64,000 bases of DNA from an uncultured Schlesneria sp. (GTDB lineage: Bacteria > Planctomycetota > Planctomycetia > Planctomycetales > Planctomycetaceae), in the NCBI GenBank assembly GCA_903858935.1, contig CAIOKO010000172.1, positions 1 to 64,000 of the forward strand, written 5' to 3'. Shown here in pieces: positions 54,350-63,432 of this stretch. The translations under genes were made by a program, and so were the position numbers. The notes beneath the pieces were generated by a model. It saw nothing but the letters and a program-made list of their open reading frames with translations. It searched no databases and had not been told where the DNA came from. Each line of letters begins with the position of its first letter. Positions within the stretch are counted from its first letter, which is position 1.

Positions 54350-54792
54350 TCTACGCCGTGAAGCGTTTTTTCGAGAAAACATCGTTGAATTAAAAATGTG
54401 GCGGAGGCACTCAATTTTTAAGCCTTCCACCGACCCCCGTGTCAGTGAAGGCTACGGACAGAGAAGATCCACTCAATCCGTAGCATAGGCTTTAGCCAGT
54501 GTACCAAAGCGTTTTATGCTGGCTAAACCCCGCACGATAAAACCGACAACCTCCCTCCCGAATTTAAAACGTTTCCCCAATTTTGTGGCCGCGCGCGGAT
54601 TGAATGTCATTCCCATCCTGTCAATGAATGGGTACTCTGAACTAATTCACTCATCGATTCTTAAGAGTTTTTCAGCCAATTGTGGGCTTACGCCGTCTGA
54701 GGAACACGCGACAATTGTTTTGCACCTTGGTGTGAGTTCAACAGGACTCGATTCTTATCGATGGCCTCGTCCGAACGGAAAGAACAGCAACC
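54350..54792. other. 443-bp intergenic region with a hairpin cluster
   Basis: No supported gene. The first 180 bp contain three successive inverted repeats (listed separately); the remainder up to the SulP start is unstructured by eye and should hold the SulP promoter. Confidence 0.55.
54421..54527. repeat. Cluster of three extragenic palindromes (REP-like)
   Basis: Three adjacent inverted repeats: AGCCTTC...GAAGGCT (54421-54453, longer stem with one bulge and one mismatch), GCTACGGA...TCCGTAGC (54451-54484), and TTTAGCCAG...CTGGCTAAA (54491-54527). The first two share bases at the junction. They sit between two rightward genes with no T-run directly after, so they are better seen as palindromic repeats or an RNA structure than as a single terminator. 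Confidence 0.7.
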
Positions 54793-56412
54793 ATGTCGCA
54801 CGCCAGCAATTCCATTCCCAAGCCCGGCCTATCTGGATTCCGTGAAAACTTTTCGGCCGATATCAAATCCGGGTTTCTGGTCTTCCTGATCGCGATGCCG
54901 CTTTGTCTTGGTATTGCAAAGGCTAGCGGGTATCCACCGATCGCGGGGATTTTTACGGCTATTATTGGTGGTCTATTCGTCCCCTGGTTCAGTAACTCGG
55001 AACTCACGATCAAAGGCCCGGCGGCAGGCCTGATTGTGATTGTGCTCGGTTGCGTTGATGGATTTGGTTTTACGGCTGGCGAAGACAAGGTTGCCGATTA
55101 CCACGCCTACCAGATGGCATTGGCGGTTGGCGTCGTCGCCGGGTTGGTCCAGATTGGATTGGCAATCGTTCGATCTGGAATTCTCAGCGAATTCTTCCCA
55201 ACGGCAGCCGTTCATGGAATGCTCGCTTCGATCGGAATCATGATTGCCTCCAAGCAATTTCATGCGATGATCGGTAACCCGACAAAGGAAAAAGAACCGC
55301 TGAAGGTGATCGAAGCGATTCCAGAAGCCATTCAGCATTTGAAGCCCGAAATTGCCACCATTGGACTGACGTGTTTGGGAATCATGGTTCTTTGGGCGGT
55401 GCTCCCCAAAAATCTGGCATGGCTAAAAAAAGTTCCTGCTCAATTAATCGTCGTCGGCATGGGAATCCTGCTTGGGATGGTCTTCGCCTCCAAACTAGAG
55501 CCAACGGCATTCGTTAATGTTCCCAATGACATTCGTCAGGGGTTCGCATTCCCCAACTTTCCCGGCGCGTTCAGTCAGGATCATCTTTATCATACGTTCC
55601 AGTACATCGTGATGTTCTCTCTGATCGGCACATTGGAGTCGCTACTCAGTGCGAAGGCTGTTGATTTGCTCGACCCGTATCGCCGGAAGACCGACTACAA
55701 CCGAGACCTGCTTGGCATCGGTCTCGCCAATACACTTGCCTCGTGTGTTGGCGGACTACCTATGATTTCTGAGATCGTCCGCAGCAAGGCCAACATCGAT
55801 AACGGAGCACGCAGTCGATTTGCCAACCTGTTTCACGGCCTGTTTCTGCTGCTGTTCGTTTCCATGCTCCCCGGCCTGATCAAAATGATTCCGAACGCGT
55901 CGCTCGCGGCCATGCTGGTCTTTACGGGATATCGACTGGCATCTCCCAACGAGTTCATTCACATGTACAAGGTCGGACGCGAGCAACTTGCCATTTTTGT
56001 CGCGACGATCCTGGGAGTCCTTGCGACCGACCTGCTGATCGGTGTCTTTTTTGGCATCGCGGTCAAAGCGGCGTTCCACATCTGGAACGGAGCACCGATC
56101 CGTTCGCTGTTTACTCCGAACATTGAGATCACCGAACCCGACAGCACAACGACGCTGGTTCGCGTTAAAAGCTCGGCTGTCTTCAGCACATGGATCGGAC
56201 TTCGCAGAAAGCTTCTGGCAATCAACCCAAACCGGTCCGTCATCCTGGACCTGTCAGAAACGCGACTCGTCGACCACACCGTCATGGAAAAGTTGCACGA
56301 GCTTGAGATTGACTTTGAACAAAAGCACCGCAAGCTTCTCATTCGCGGCATGGAATCGCACAAAGGTCTGTCGAATCACCCGCATTCAGCCCAGCGAAAA
56401 ACCGCTGGATAG
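54793..56412 (+). CDS. SulP-family anion transporter with truncated STAS domain
   Basis: A 539-residue inner-membrane SLC26/SulP permease. It shows SGFLVFLIAMPLCLGIAKASG, GPAAGLIVIVLG, MLASIGIMIASKQFH, IGLANTLASCVGGLPMISEIVRSKANIDNGARSRFANLFHG, and a C-terminal STAS region (about 450-530) with SVILDLSETRLVDHTVMEKLHEL. Marine and freshwater relatives move bicarbonate or sulfate; planctomycete genomes often pair SulP with a carbonic anhydrase, not found here. The STAS domain looks complete at its core but the tail is short. ATG 54793 is supported by a purine stretch upstream. Substrate is inferred. Confidence 0.92.
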   Translation: MSHASNSIPKPGLSGFRENFSADIKSGFLVFLIAMPLCLGIAKASGYPPIAGIFTAIIGGLFVPWFSNSELTIKGPAAGLIVIVLGCVDGFGFTAGEDKVADYHAYQMALAVGVVAGLVQIGLAIVRSGILSEFFPTAAVHGMLASIGIMIASKQFHAMIGNPTKEKEPLKVIEAIPEAIQHLKPEIATIGLTCLGIMVLWAVLPKNLAWLKKVPAQLIVVGMGILLGMVFASKLEPTAFVNVPNDIRQGFAFPNFPGAFSQDHLYHTFQYIVMFSLIGTLESLLSAKAVDLLDPYRRKTDYNRDLLGIGLANTLASCVGGLPMISEIVRSKANIDNGARSRFANLFHGLFLLLFVSMLPGLIKMIPNASLAAMLVFTGYRLASPNEFIHMYKVGREQLAIFVATILGVLATDLLIGVFFGIAVKAAFHIWNGAPIRSLFTPNIEITEPDSTTTLVRVKSSAVFSTWIGLRRKLLAINPNRSVILDLSETRLVDHTVMEKLHELEIDFEQKHRKLLIRGMESHKGLSNHPHSAQRKTAG

Positions 56413-56445
56413 GGACGACACGGGTTGCTGGGATACTATCTCAGG

Positions 56446-57345
56446 CTAGTTTTTGTACATTCGTCGGGAAAGGAACTCATGAAGCGCAACTTCCAGTGGT
56501 AAGTCGGTGCGCATCAGTACGTAATCCATGTGCAGGTCGCGGGCGCCGGACTGGATTGTTTTCAAGAACGCTTCGAATTCTCGCTGGTAAGCTTTTTTCA
56601 ACGCTCGGGGTTCGGTCAGTTGCTCGCCGAGATTTTCCAGACCCTTGAATAATGTCGGGTCAACGAAGGAAAAATCCTGCTCCGCGGGATCGATCACTTG
56701 CAGCAGGACGACATCGTGTCGGCGATGCCGAAAATGCTTGAGGCCCATCATCAGTGTTTCGGGATCGTCGAAGAAATCGCTGAGGATCACTACCAACCCA
56801 CGGCGCTTGATTCGTTCAGCCAGATCGTGAAATATCGGACCGATCGCTGATTCTCCATGGCGGGGACTTTGCTCTAATGTGTGACAAAGTTGCCGCAGTT
56901 GTGCGGCGGTGCTGCCTGGCCGCAGAAACTGATTGACCGAGGTATCAAATGTCGCCAGGCCGACTGCGTCCTGCTGATGAATAATCAGGTAGGCGAAGGC
57001 TGACGCGACGTACTGAGCATATTCCAGCTTTGAGAACTTGGCCTTATCAGATTTGTAGGCCATCGATTCGCTTGTATCAACCAACAGGTGGCAGACGAAG
57101 TTTGTCTCTTCGTCGTACTGTTTCAGATAAATGCGGTCCGATTTTCCAAATACCTTCCAGTCGACGTAGCGAAGATCGTCGCCAGGAACGTATTCGCGAT
57201 GTTCTGCGAATTCTACCGAAAACCCGTGATACGGGCTTTTATGCATTCCGGAAACGTAACCCTCGACAATCAACCGCGCCTTGAGTTCGAGACCTTTGAG
57301 CCTATTCAAAGTCTCGGCGTCGATGAATCGTTGCAGAGAGTCCAT
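56446..57345 (-). CDS. DUF58 protein (vWA-like, MoxR-associated type)
   Basis: A 299-residue protein of DUF58. It shows the pre-vWA segment GMHKSPYHGFSVEFAEHREYVPGDDLRYVDWKVFGKSDRIYLKQYDEE with the family VDWKxxGKxDRIYLKxY motif, then the vWA-like MIDAS DTSESMAYKS and VVILSDFFDDPETLMMGL. DUF58 proteins usually work with MoxR AAA ATPases as chaperones for metal-binding proteins; no moxR is in the window. The frame opens at 57453, but ATG 57345 gives the standard start MDSLQRFIDAETLNRLKGLELKARLIVEG. It converges on SulP, 33 bp away. Confidence 0.92.
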   Translation of the reverse strand: MDSLQRFIDAETLNRLKGLELKARLIVEGYVSGMHKSPYHGFSVEFAEHREYVPGDDLRYVDWKVFGKSDRIYLKQYDEETNFVCHLLVDTSESMAYKSDKAKFSKLEYAQYVASAFAYLIIHQQDAVGLATFDTSVNQFLRPGSTAAQLRQLCHTLEQSPRHGESAIGPIFHDLAERIKRRGLVVILSDFFDDPETLMMGLKHFRHRRHDVVLLQVIDPAEQDFSFVDPTLFKGLENLGEQLTEPRALKKAYQREFEAFLKTIQSGARDLHMDYVLMRTDLPLEVALHEFLSRRMYKN

Positions 57346-57458
57346 AACGAAAAGTCTTGTCTGACAAGTACGGTTTTGTTTGACGGATGATCGTCCAACA
57401 ATCGTATCCCGCCAGGTCAACGCCGTGAAGGATCTTCGTGAATAAGACCGCAACCGAC

Positions 57459-58031
57459 TTAAAGCGGCCGCGATTTGACGAGCGCACTGAGCTGTTTGAA
57501 CTCAGGTGATTCTGCGGATTCGCACCATTCGAACACCACCGATTCGGCCGTGGTGATCACCGCTCCGGAATTCGCCATTCGTTGAAGAGCGACGTCATGA
57601 TCAATCGATCTTCGTCCTGCGACGGCGTCGGCAACGACGTACGTTTGATAGCCTGATGCAAGCAAATCAAGCGCTGTTTGCAGCACGCAGACATGTGTTT
57701 CCATTCCAGCGACGACAACTTGAAAGCGAGTGTCATCAGCAGCGGTTGGCAAGCCCGTGCATTCGACGGCACTGAACCGCTTTTTTGATGGACGAGAACC
57801 GGTGAATTCGATCAGCGACGAAACTGTTGGTCCCAAGCCTTGCGGATATTGTTCGGTGGCAATGACAGGGATTCCCATGATCCTAGCACCTTCGCCGAGA
57901 AATCGACAGGTCTCAAGAAATCTCTTTTGGGTCGCTTCGTCCAAAGCAGAAACTAGCTTTTCTTGAACATCGACAAGCAACAGTCGGCTGGAATCTCGAT
58001 GCAACAGCTCGGGACTGCGCAGAACATTCAT
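57459..58031 (-). CDS. Isochorismatase-family hydrolase
   Basis: A 190-residue cysteine hydrolase of the isochorismatase/nicotinamidase superfamily. It shows RLLLVDVQEKLVSAL (catalytic Asp), VIATEQYPQGLGPT, FSAVECTGLP (Lys region is SKKRFSAVE), and VVVAGMETHVCVLQTALDLLASGYQTYVVADAVAGRR with the catalytic Cys in HVCVLQ. The close pattern is YcaC-like hydrolases, whose substrate is unknown. ATG 58031 has GAGGAAAG upstream. It is 27 bp after the phosphoesterase stop on the same strand, so the two may be co-transcribed. Confidence 0.9.
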   Translation of the reverse strand: MNVLRSPELLHRDSSRLLLVDVQEKLVSALDEATQKRFLETCRFLGEGARIMGIPVIATEQYPQGLGPTVSSLIEFTGSRPSKKRFSAVECTGLPTAADDTRFQVVVAGMETHVCVLQTALDLLASGYQTYVVADAVAGRRSIDHDVALQRMANSGAVITTAESVVFEWCESAESPEFKQLSALVKSRPL

Positions 58032-58058
58032 TAGATTCTTTCCTCGGTTCGACAACTT

Positions 58059-58880
58059 TCAACCCCAAAGCTTCCACCATTTCGACGAACCGCTTTCGGT
58101 TGTCGATGCAAGCTCTTCCAAGTTGATGGGCGCTTCATTTTTTGCAGACGTGATGACTCGCTTTTCGGGCATCAGGACACAACTCAGCTCACCACTATCG
58201 CCACCCGTTGTATCCACAAGAATTCGTCGGGGACGAATCACTGCTTTATCGACCTTGACGTGTCCTGAAACGACGGTAAAAGGGCAGTCCGCTGGAGGAT
58301 CCTTCTCGACGAATGATTTTTCGCAAAGCCATTGCGGTCGATTCAGCAGGTAATCTGTTTGCTGAAGAATTCGCAGTTGGACTTTGAAAGGCATGTTAGG
58401 ATCGAGGCCGGCGTGAACGAACAGCAACTGCGGGTGTTCGACACACCACGGCAGGTCTGTCAGAAATTCGCGATGAGTGGTGGGGATTTTTTCGGAAAGA
58501 TCCTTCAGGTCACCAACTTTGGCACCGTAAGATGAAAATGTCTTTTCAGAGTTATAGTGTTCGATCCAGCGTTCACCCCAGCTTGAGGTTTCGGTGACGG
58601 GGAGCCAGCCAAGAGCCGAGCACATTGCGAACTCGTGGTTTCCCATTACGGCAGTCGTTTTTGGGTGACTCTTAATGAAATCGAGAACCATCTCGATTCC
58701 CGCTTTCGAGTCAGGCCCGCGATCAACGAAATCGCCAATAAACACAACCCATCGCCGATCGAATACGGGAGTTTGGCGAAGCCGATCCAAAACAATCGAT
58801 AGCTTTTCAGTTTGGCCGTGAGTATCCCCGATCACAGCAATCGGTCCCTGGATTTTCGTTTTCAACTGGAATGTTGACAT
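58059..58880 (-). CDS. PPP-type metallophosphoesterase
   Basis: A 273-residue calcineurin-like phosphoesterase, related to bacterial Ser/Thr protein phosphatases and ApaH. Metal-site motifs: IAVIGDTHGQTEKL (GDxHG), VVFIGDFVDRGPDSKAGIEMV (GDxxDRG), TAVMGNHEFAMC (GNHE), LLFVHAGLDP (HAG) and VSGHVKVDKA. The substrate could be a protein or a nucleotide; the sequence does not decide. ATG 58880 is chosen over an upstream start at 58964. It is upstream of the isochorismatase gene. Confidence 0.9.
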   Translation of the reverse strand: MSTFQLKTKIQGPIAVIGDTHGQTEKLSIVLDRLRQTPVFDRRWVVFIGDFVDRGPDSKAGIEMVLDFIKSHPKTTAVMGNHEFAMCSALGWLPVTETSSWGERWIEHYNSEKTFSSYGAKVGDLKDLSEKIPTTHREFLTDLPWCVEHPQLLFVHAGLDPNMPFKVQLRILQQTDYLLNRPQWLCEKSFVEKDPPADCPFTVVSGHVKVDKAVIRPRRILVDTTGGDSGELSCVLMPEKRVITSAKNEAPINLEELASTTESGSSKWWKLWG

Positions 58881-58997
58881 GAACTCATGACCTGCGATGA
58901 AACCGTTACAGACTTTGAGTATCGCTGGAAACAGGTGGATGAACGCAACGATCCGCGATCTCACATTTCAATACTCTCGCTTCTGACTCCTGGTCGG

Positions 58998-60266
58998 TCA
59001 ACGCAACCTGCTTTCGACATCCGGGTCCAGGACTAAAGCCTGCTGCAATGTGTCTTTTGCTTTCTCGTGCTCACCTTGTGCAGCTAACGCTTTTGATTTT
59101 GCATAATAGGCTTCCGCGACACTCGGGTCGACGCGCCTTGCATTGGCAAAGTTTTCGATTGCTTTGTCATAATCTCGCTGGCTCAAGAATACGTCCCCTA
59201 AGACAGAGAATGCTTCTTGATTCGGCTCGATCGCCAATGAAGCGACAGCATCCGCTTTCGCATTCTGCATCGACTTTTTCCGCAGATGAAGATTGGCACG
59301 CGCCGAAAGGGCTTCAGCCGACTGAGGGGCTAATGCAATGGCTCGATCCAAATCCTTTAAGGCGTTTTCAAAATCATTCACATCCAGATAATGGCGTGCG
59401 CGCTGTGTCAGATCGTGGAAGGGGCGCTGTGATCCTGCGATACGGGACCCGAATTCATGTAATTGGATCAACCAGACGATCTTTCTCTCATCAGCGACCG
59501 CTTTGTCGGCGGCACCCTGTTGCAGGTAGACCTCGGCTCGATGTTGGTAGTACTTGGGGTTGAGCGGATCGAGCATCATCGCCTGCGTGAAGTCAATCAC
59601 GGCGTTCTCGAAATCACCGGCTTGTGCGCGAAGCAGGCCACGATTGTTGTAAGCGTTGACGTACTTTGGATTGAGCTGAATGGCAACGTTGAAATCGTCG
59701 AGGGCTTGTTCGATCTGCGCTGCTTCCAACTCTGCGAACCCTCGGTTGTTATAAGCATCGATGTATTGAGGGTCGATTTCAATTGCGCGATTGAATTGGG
59801 CGATCGCGTCATCGTAACGCTGCTGAGCGATGAAGAGCAGCCCGCGATTGTTGTAGACGTTCGTGAATTTTGGAGCGAGTTCTGTCGCCTTGTCGAAGTC
59901 TGTGATGGCCGCTTGAAATTGCTCCATCCCTAAGCGGACAAAGCCGCGGTTGTTGAAGAGCCTGGCATCCCGGGCGTCTAATGAAATGGCATGATCCAGA
60001 TCTGCGAGGGCCTGATCATTGTTTCCCATACGGTGGTGGGCAGTCGCTCGCAACGAATAGAGTGTAACGTCTCGAGGCTGCTTGCTGATCATGGCGGCCA
60101 ACGCCTCAACAGCCTGTGCGAGCTCGCCCCGTTCAAAAAATGGGGCCACCTCGGCAGGTACCGTGATCTCTGGAACCGGTGCATCCTGAACAGTGGATGG
60201 GGCAGTCGTCACCCCACCACAACCGATGATCCACCCCAGAAACATCAGATATACGACGCGTTGCAT
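58998..60266 (-). CDS. TPR-repeat lipoprotein
   Basis: A 422-residue protein with a signal peptide and lipobox (MQRVVYLMFLGWIIGCGG, Cys at residue 16) followed by about ten tetratricopeptide repeats (for example DQALADLDHAISLDARDARLFNNRGFVRLGM and DDAIAQFNRAIEIDPQYIDAYNNRGFAELEA). The repeats are nearly continuous from residue 60 to the end, with one gap near 265-290. It is a scaffold, presumably periplasm- or membrane-facing. ATG 60266 has AAGGAG upstream. It follows the spermidine-synthase-like gene on the same strand by about 130 bp. Confidence 0.92.
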   Translation of the reverse strand: MQRVVYLMFLGWIIGCGGVTTAPSTVQDAPVPEITVPAEVAPFFERGELAQAVEALAAMISKQPRDVTLYSLRATAHHRMGNNDQALADLDHAISLDARDARLFNNRGFVRLGMEQFQAAITDFDKATELAPKFTNVYNNRGLLFIAQQRYDDAIAQFNRAIEIDPQYIDAYNNRGFAELEAAQIEQALDDFNVAIQLNPKYVNAYNNRGLLRAQAGDFENAVIDFTQAMMLDPLNPKYYQHRAEVYLQQGAADKAVADERKIVWLIQLHEFGSRIAGSQRPFHDLTQRARHYLDVNDFENALKDLDRAIALAPQSAEALSARANLHLRKKSMQNAKADAVASLAIEPNQEAFSVLGDVFLSQRDYDKAIENFANARRVDPSVAEAYYAKSKALAAQGEHEKAKDTLQQALVLDPDVESRLR

Positions 60267-60395
60267 ATTTGGCACTCCTTGCCACAATCCAGATTCTGAA
60301 ACTGTCATTGCCGCTTTTAGTCACGAGCCGCAAATCGGTCAATCCCGGCTTATTTCATAACTTAGCTGTGAGTGAGATCTTGCGAGTAAAGTCGA

Positions 60396-63323
60396 TCACT
60401 CTTGCGACATGAAGACGGGAACCAGCAGGTTGTCTACCGGGGCGAAATCATCAGTCAGGATCTGACCTTCGGCAAGTGCGAGCACGGCGCTCATCTGGCC
60501 GCTCAACGTCGGTTCCGCTCGACCCGGTTCCGTTTGCAATGCTGCGAACGGGCCGCCGGTCCAGTCCCCTGTGTCGTCCAGGGATTTTAGATCGATGGGC
60601 TGGCGCGAACAAACCATGACGAAGGTGTCCCGGTTCGAACTTGGTTGCTGGTATGACGTACTAAAAAGGTAGATGTTAGGAAAAACCTTTGCCGCCGTCG
60701 CAACGTAACGGCCCATGAAGCGACCTCCACCGCTGACTCGCGACCGCCTCGCCGCAGTCGTCACGGCTTCGGACCAGGCTTTGTTTTGCGGATCGAGCTG
60801 AATCAATCTTTGTACCGCGTCATCGGAAACGATTCCGCGAAAGCCAAGAATGTGCTGATCTCCACCGATGCGATACACCTCCACAAACTCAAATGGCGTA
60901 GCCGCCGGGACCCAGCCTTCAAGTTTTCCGCCGGCGGCTTCAAGTTGTTCAGGAATTTCACCTACGTAGGGCATTCTCTTTTGCGACTGTTTCGCAAGTT
61001 CGGAGATTGACTTGGCCCAGCCTTCTTTTTCGTTGCTCAGGTTTATCTCGGGCTGAAACCCTTTGGAAACCTCAAATTCGGTTTGCTTCTTTACAGGTGG
61101 CCAGGTCACGTTCAGTAACTTTTGTTCCTCAGTAGACGTCAGTGTTCGTGGAACTCGCAACCGATATCGATTGGTTACCAGTTCCATGACTTCCAGAGGT
61201 GCGAACGGCTTGGCTGCGGGTACCAGCTTATCTCGCCGAACGTCGTCCAACAGGACGCCGTTGGGAAGTCGACCGGAATATTCCGCTTCGGCTACGCCCA
61301 CGAAAGTACCGGGATACTCGGTTCGGGGGTAGATGTCGATAATATTGGCCTGAAACACCCCTTGATCGCTCAACAGGTCGTGCGTTTTCTGCAGAAACTC
61401 CCGAGTTGTCAGGTGCCAGGGGATACTGAAGTCATTGAAGGCATCTGCGTAGATAAAGTCATAAGTGATCTGAGTCTCGCCACGACTGCGGCGTTGTCCA
61501 TTTGCTCGTAATCGGTCGTCGACGAAATTTCGTGCGTCGCCGATTGTCGTATGAATTCGTGTTTCTAACTCAGGCGTCAGGCCCATTTCTTTCTGAACCG
61601 CGCGATGAACGGCGGGGTCCAGCTCAGCGACATCAATCCGCGTGCTGCCAGGAAACTCCTGAAGAAACCATCTGGGAAAGATGAATCCGCCACCCCCAAA
61701 AAAGCAGGCTGTCGATCGTCGCGATTCTCGCGAAAGTCTTGTAATTGACTGATACCAACCCGCCGAACGAGTTTTTCCAATTAGCCGGTCTCGGTCCTCT
61801 TTGGACAGTGGCTGATAAGCAATCAAAACTTGTAGCGTCTCGTCATGTCGAAGGGTCGATCCAAAATCATCGGGGATCACGACCCCTTCTGGTAAGGTTG
61901 TCAGGCTGACTGATGAGAACCCCCCCCAGAACGGCTTGCTCGTTTCCACTTGCAATTGTTCAACGGCTTTCCAGTAGGACACTTCTGGAGCCAACGCGAG
62001 CAGTCGGGTGAAAACTTCGTTCGACGGGCGCTCGATCTTTAACGACTGATTAGTTTCATCGAGGACGACTCCGTCGGGTAAATCCTGATTCGTTACCGTT
62101 ACGTCGGATAGCCCGTTCAATGGTAAAACCAACGGTACAAGTGTTGATGCTGTAGACGCTTTCTTCGTTACTGCGGCATAGACTTTTTCATATTCGTAAT
62201 ACAGTGACGTTGGATCGTCAGGGTCGTAATAACTATGAATCAATTTGTCGAGCCGCAGCATTTTAAGTGATTTGCCGCTAAGCAATGTGTCATTGACAAG
62301 GATGTCTGAATAGTTGCTTTCGTCATGGTACTTATGCAGCGGATCATCGCGCAATTTCAGCATCAGGCCAATCTCATGAAATTTGTCTCCGACCTGGCCG
62401 CCGTATGTCATCCACTTTTCTTGAGTCAGCGCGGCAACTTCTTTTGATTGCGCTAATGAAAGGCACTTACCCATCGCGTGCCCTGCAGCCGCTAGGACGT
62501 TTGTTTGCGAGGTTGCGACCAGCATCATCCAACCCAGCAGTTGCAACCAACCCAGTACGACCGCTGTCCGGAAAACTTGCCGTGTTCCGACGACGATGAC
62601 GGCCAGAAGTGCCAGCGTCACAGCAGTCAGGCCAATGATCGAACGTGTTCCCCAGACATCGATCAAATAAAAGCCGGTCAGAAATGTTCCGACGATCGAT
62701 CCCAGTGCCCCCCAAGCATAGACATTACCGACGGTTGAGCCGGTTTTGGAACTTCGATCAAGCGCCATGCTCGCTACCAGCGGTGACGTTGCTCCTAATG
62801 CCAATGCGGGAAGCAGAAAGATCAGGGCGACCAGAGTCAGCACCCAGGCTGGCCAACTGAGAGACTCGGGTCTGGGGATCGCACCGACCAACTGGTCCAG
62901 CCACAACACGCTGCCGCACGACAAGCTGGCAAGAAGATACATCCATGCAAGCGAACGCCCTCGGTCAAATCGATCAGCCAACCACCCGCCTAACCAGTTC
63001 CCTAAAGTGATTCCTGCAAGCACGACGCCAATGACTGAAGTCCATGTATAAAGCGAAGAACCAACATGCTTCCCAATCAGTCTTGAAGCAGTTAACTCGA
63101 GCGTCATGACGCAGACACTGGTCACGAAAACCAGCAGGTTAAAGCCGATCAGAGCCACAAAGTTGGATGTTTTGGGCTTCGGTGGTTTTTTCGAGACATA
63201 TTTTTTAACGGGAGGCGGAGGTTGAATCCCCTCAGGCGCAATCGGTGATTCCTGAGAGAGTCGATACGTGTGTTCCGGTTCCTCTTGAGGTACCGGTCCT
63301 TCTGATGTCGATGACGAACTCAT
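60396..63323 (-). CDS. Fused membrane transporter-like / spermidine-synthase-like protein with internal repeats
   Basis: A 975-residue protein. Residues 55-275 are six to eight transmembrane helices of the type fused to spermidine synthase in bacteria. The catalytic fold is present: HDESNYSDILVNDTLL (about 333-349), DKLIHSYYDPDDPTSLYYEYEKVY, the SAM/polyamine-binding CFFGGGGFIFPRWFL (540-554) with IDVAELDP, and YDFIYADAFNDFSIP (621-635). Two insertions break it, about 392-535 and 680-862, each holding two copies of a similar module (LPDGVV, LPEGVV, LPNGVL, LEGWVP ... W-x3-[IV]...). Ordinary members lack these. ATG 63323 is the natural start. Polyamine activity is unproven. Confidence 0.87.
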   Translation of the reverse strand: MSSSSTSEGPVPQEEPEHTYRLSQESPIAPEGIQPPPPVKKYVSKKPPKPKTSNFVALIGFNLLVFVTSVCVMTLELTASRLIGKHVGSSLYTWTSVIGVVLAGITLGNWLGGWLADRFDRGRSLAWMYLLASLSCGSVLWLDQLVGAIPRPESLSWPAWVLTLVALIFLLPALALGATSPLVASMALDRSSKTGSTVGNVYAWGALGSIVGTFLTGFYLIDVWGTRSIIGLTAVTLALLAVIVVGTRQVFRTAVVLGWLQLLGWMMLVATSQTNVLAAAGHAMGKCLSLAQSKEVAALTQEKWMTYGGQVGDKFHEIGLMLKLRDDPLHKYHDESNYSDILVNDTLLSGKSLKMLRLDKLIHSYYDPDDPTSLYYEYEKVYAAVTKKASTASTLVPLVLPLNGLSDVTVTNQDLPDGVVLDETNQSLKIERPSNEVFTRLLALAPEVSYWKAVEQLQVETSKPFWGGFSSVSLTTLPEGVVIPDDFGSTLRHDETLQVLIAYQPLSKEDRDRLIGKTRSAGWYQSITRLSRESRRSTACFFGGGGFIFPRWFLQEFPGSTRIDVAELDPAVHRAVQKEMGLTPELETRIHTTIGDARNFVDDRLRANGQRRSRGETQITYDFIYADAFNDFSIPWHLTTREFLQKTHDLLSDQGVFQANIIDIYPRTEYPGTFVGVAEAEYSGRLPNGVLLDDVRRDKLVPAAKPFAPLEVMELVTNRYRLRVPRTLTSTEEQKLLNVTWPPVKKQTEFEVSKGFQPEINLSNEKEGWAKSISELAKQSQKRMPYVGEIPEQLEAAGGKLEGWVPAATPFEFVEVYRIGGDQHILGFRGIVSDDAVQRLIQLDPQNKAWSEAVTTAARRSRVSGGGRFMGRYVATAAKVFPNIYLFSTSYQQPSSNRDTFVMVCSRQPIDLKSLDDTGDWTGGPFAALQTEPGRAEPTLSGQMSAVLALAEGQILTDDFAPVDNLLVPVFMSQE

Positions 63324-63432
63324 GAGGTGAACTTCCAGGACGTATGGCCTTGAGGCAGAAAACCGCCGTCATCATAGGCATACGACGCAGAAACTCGCAA
63401 AGGGGCTGGCAATTGAGTGAAGAGAAACCCAA

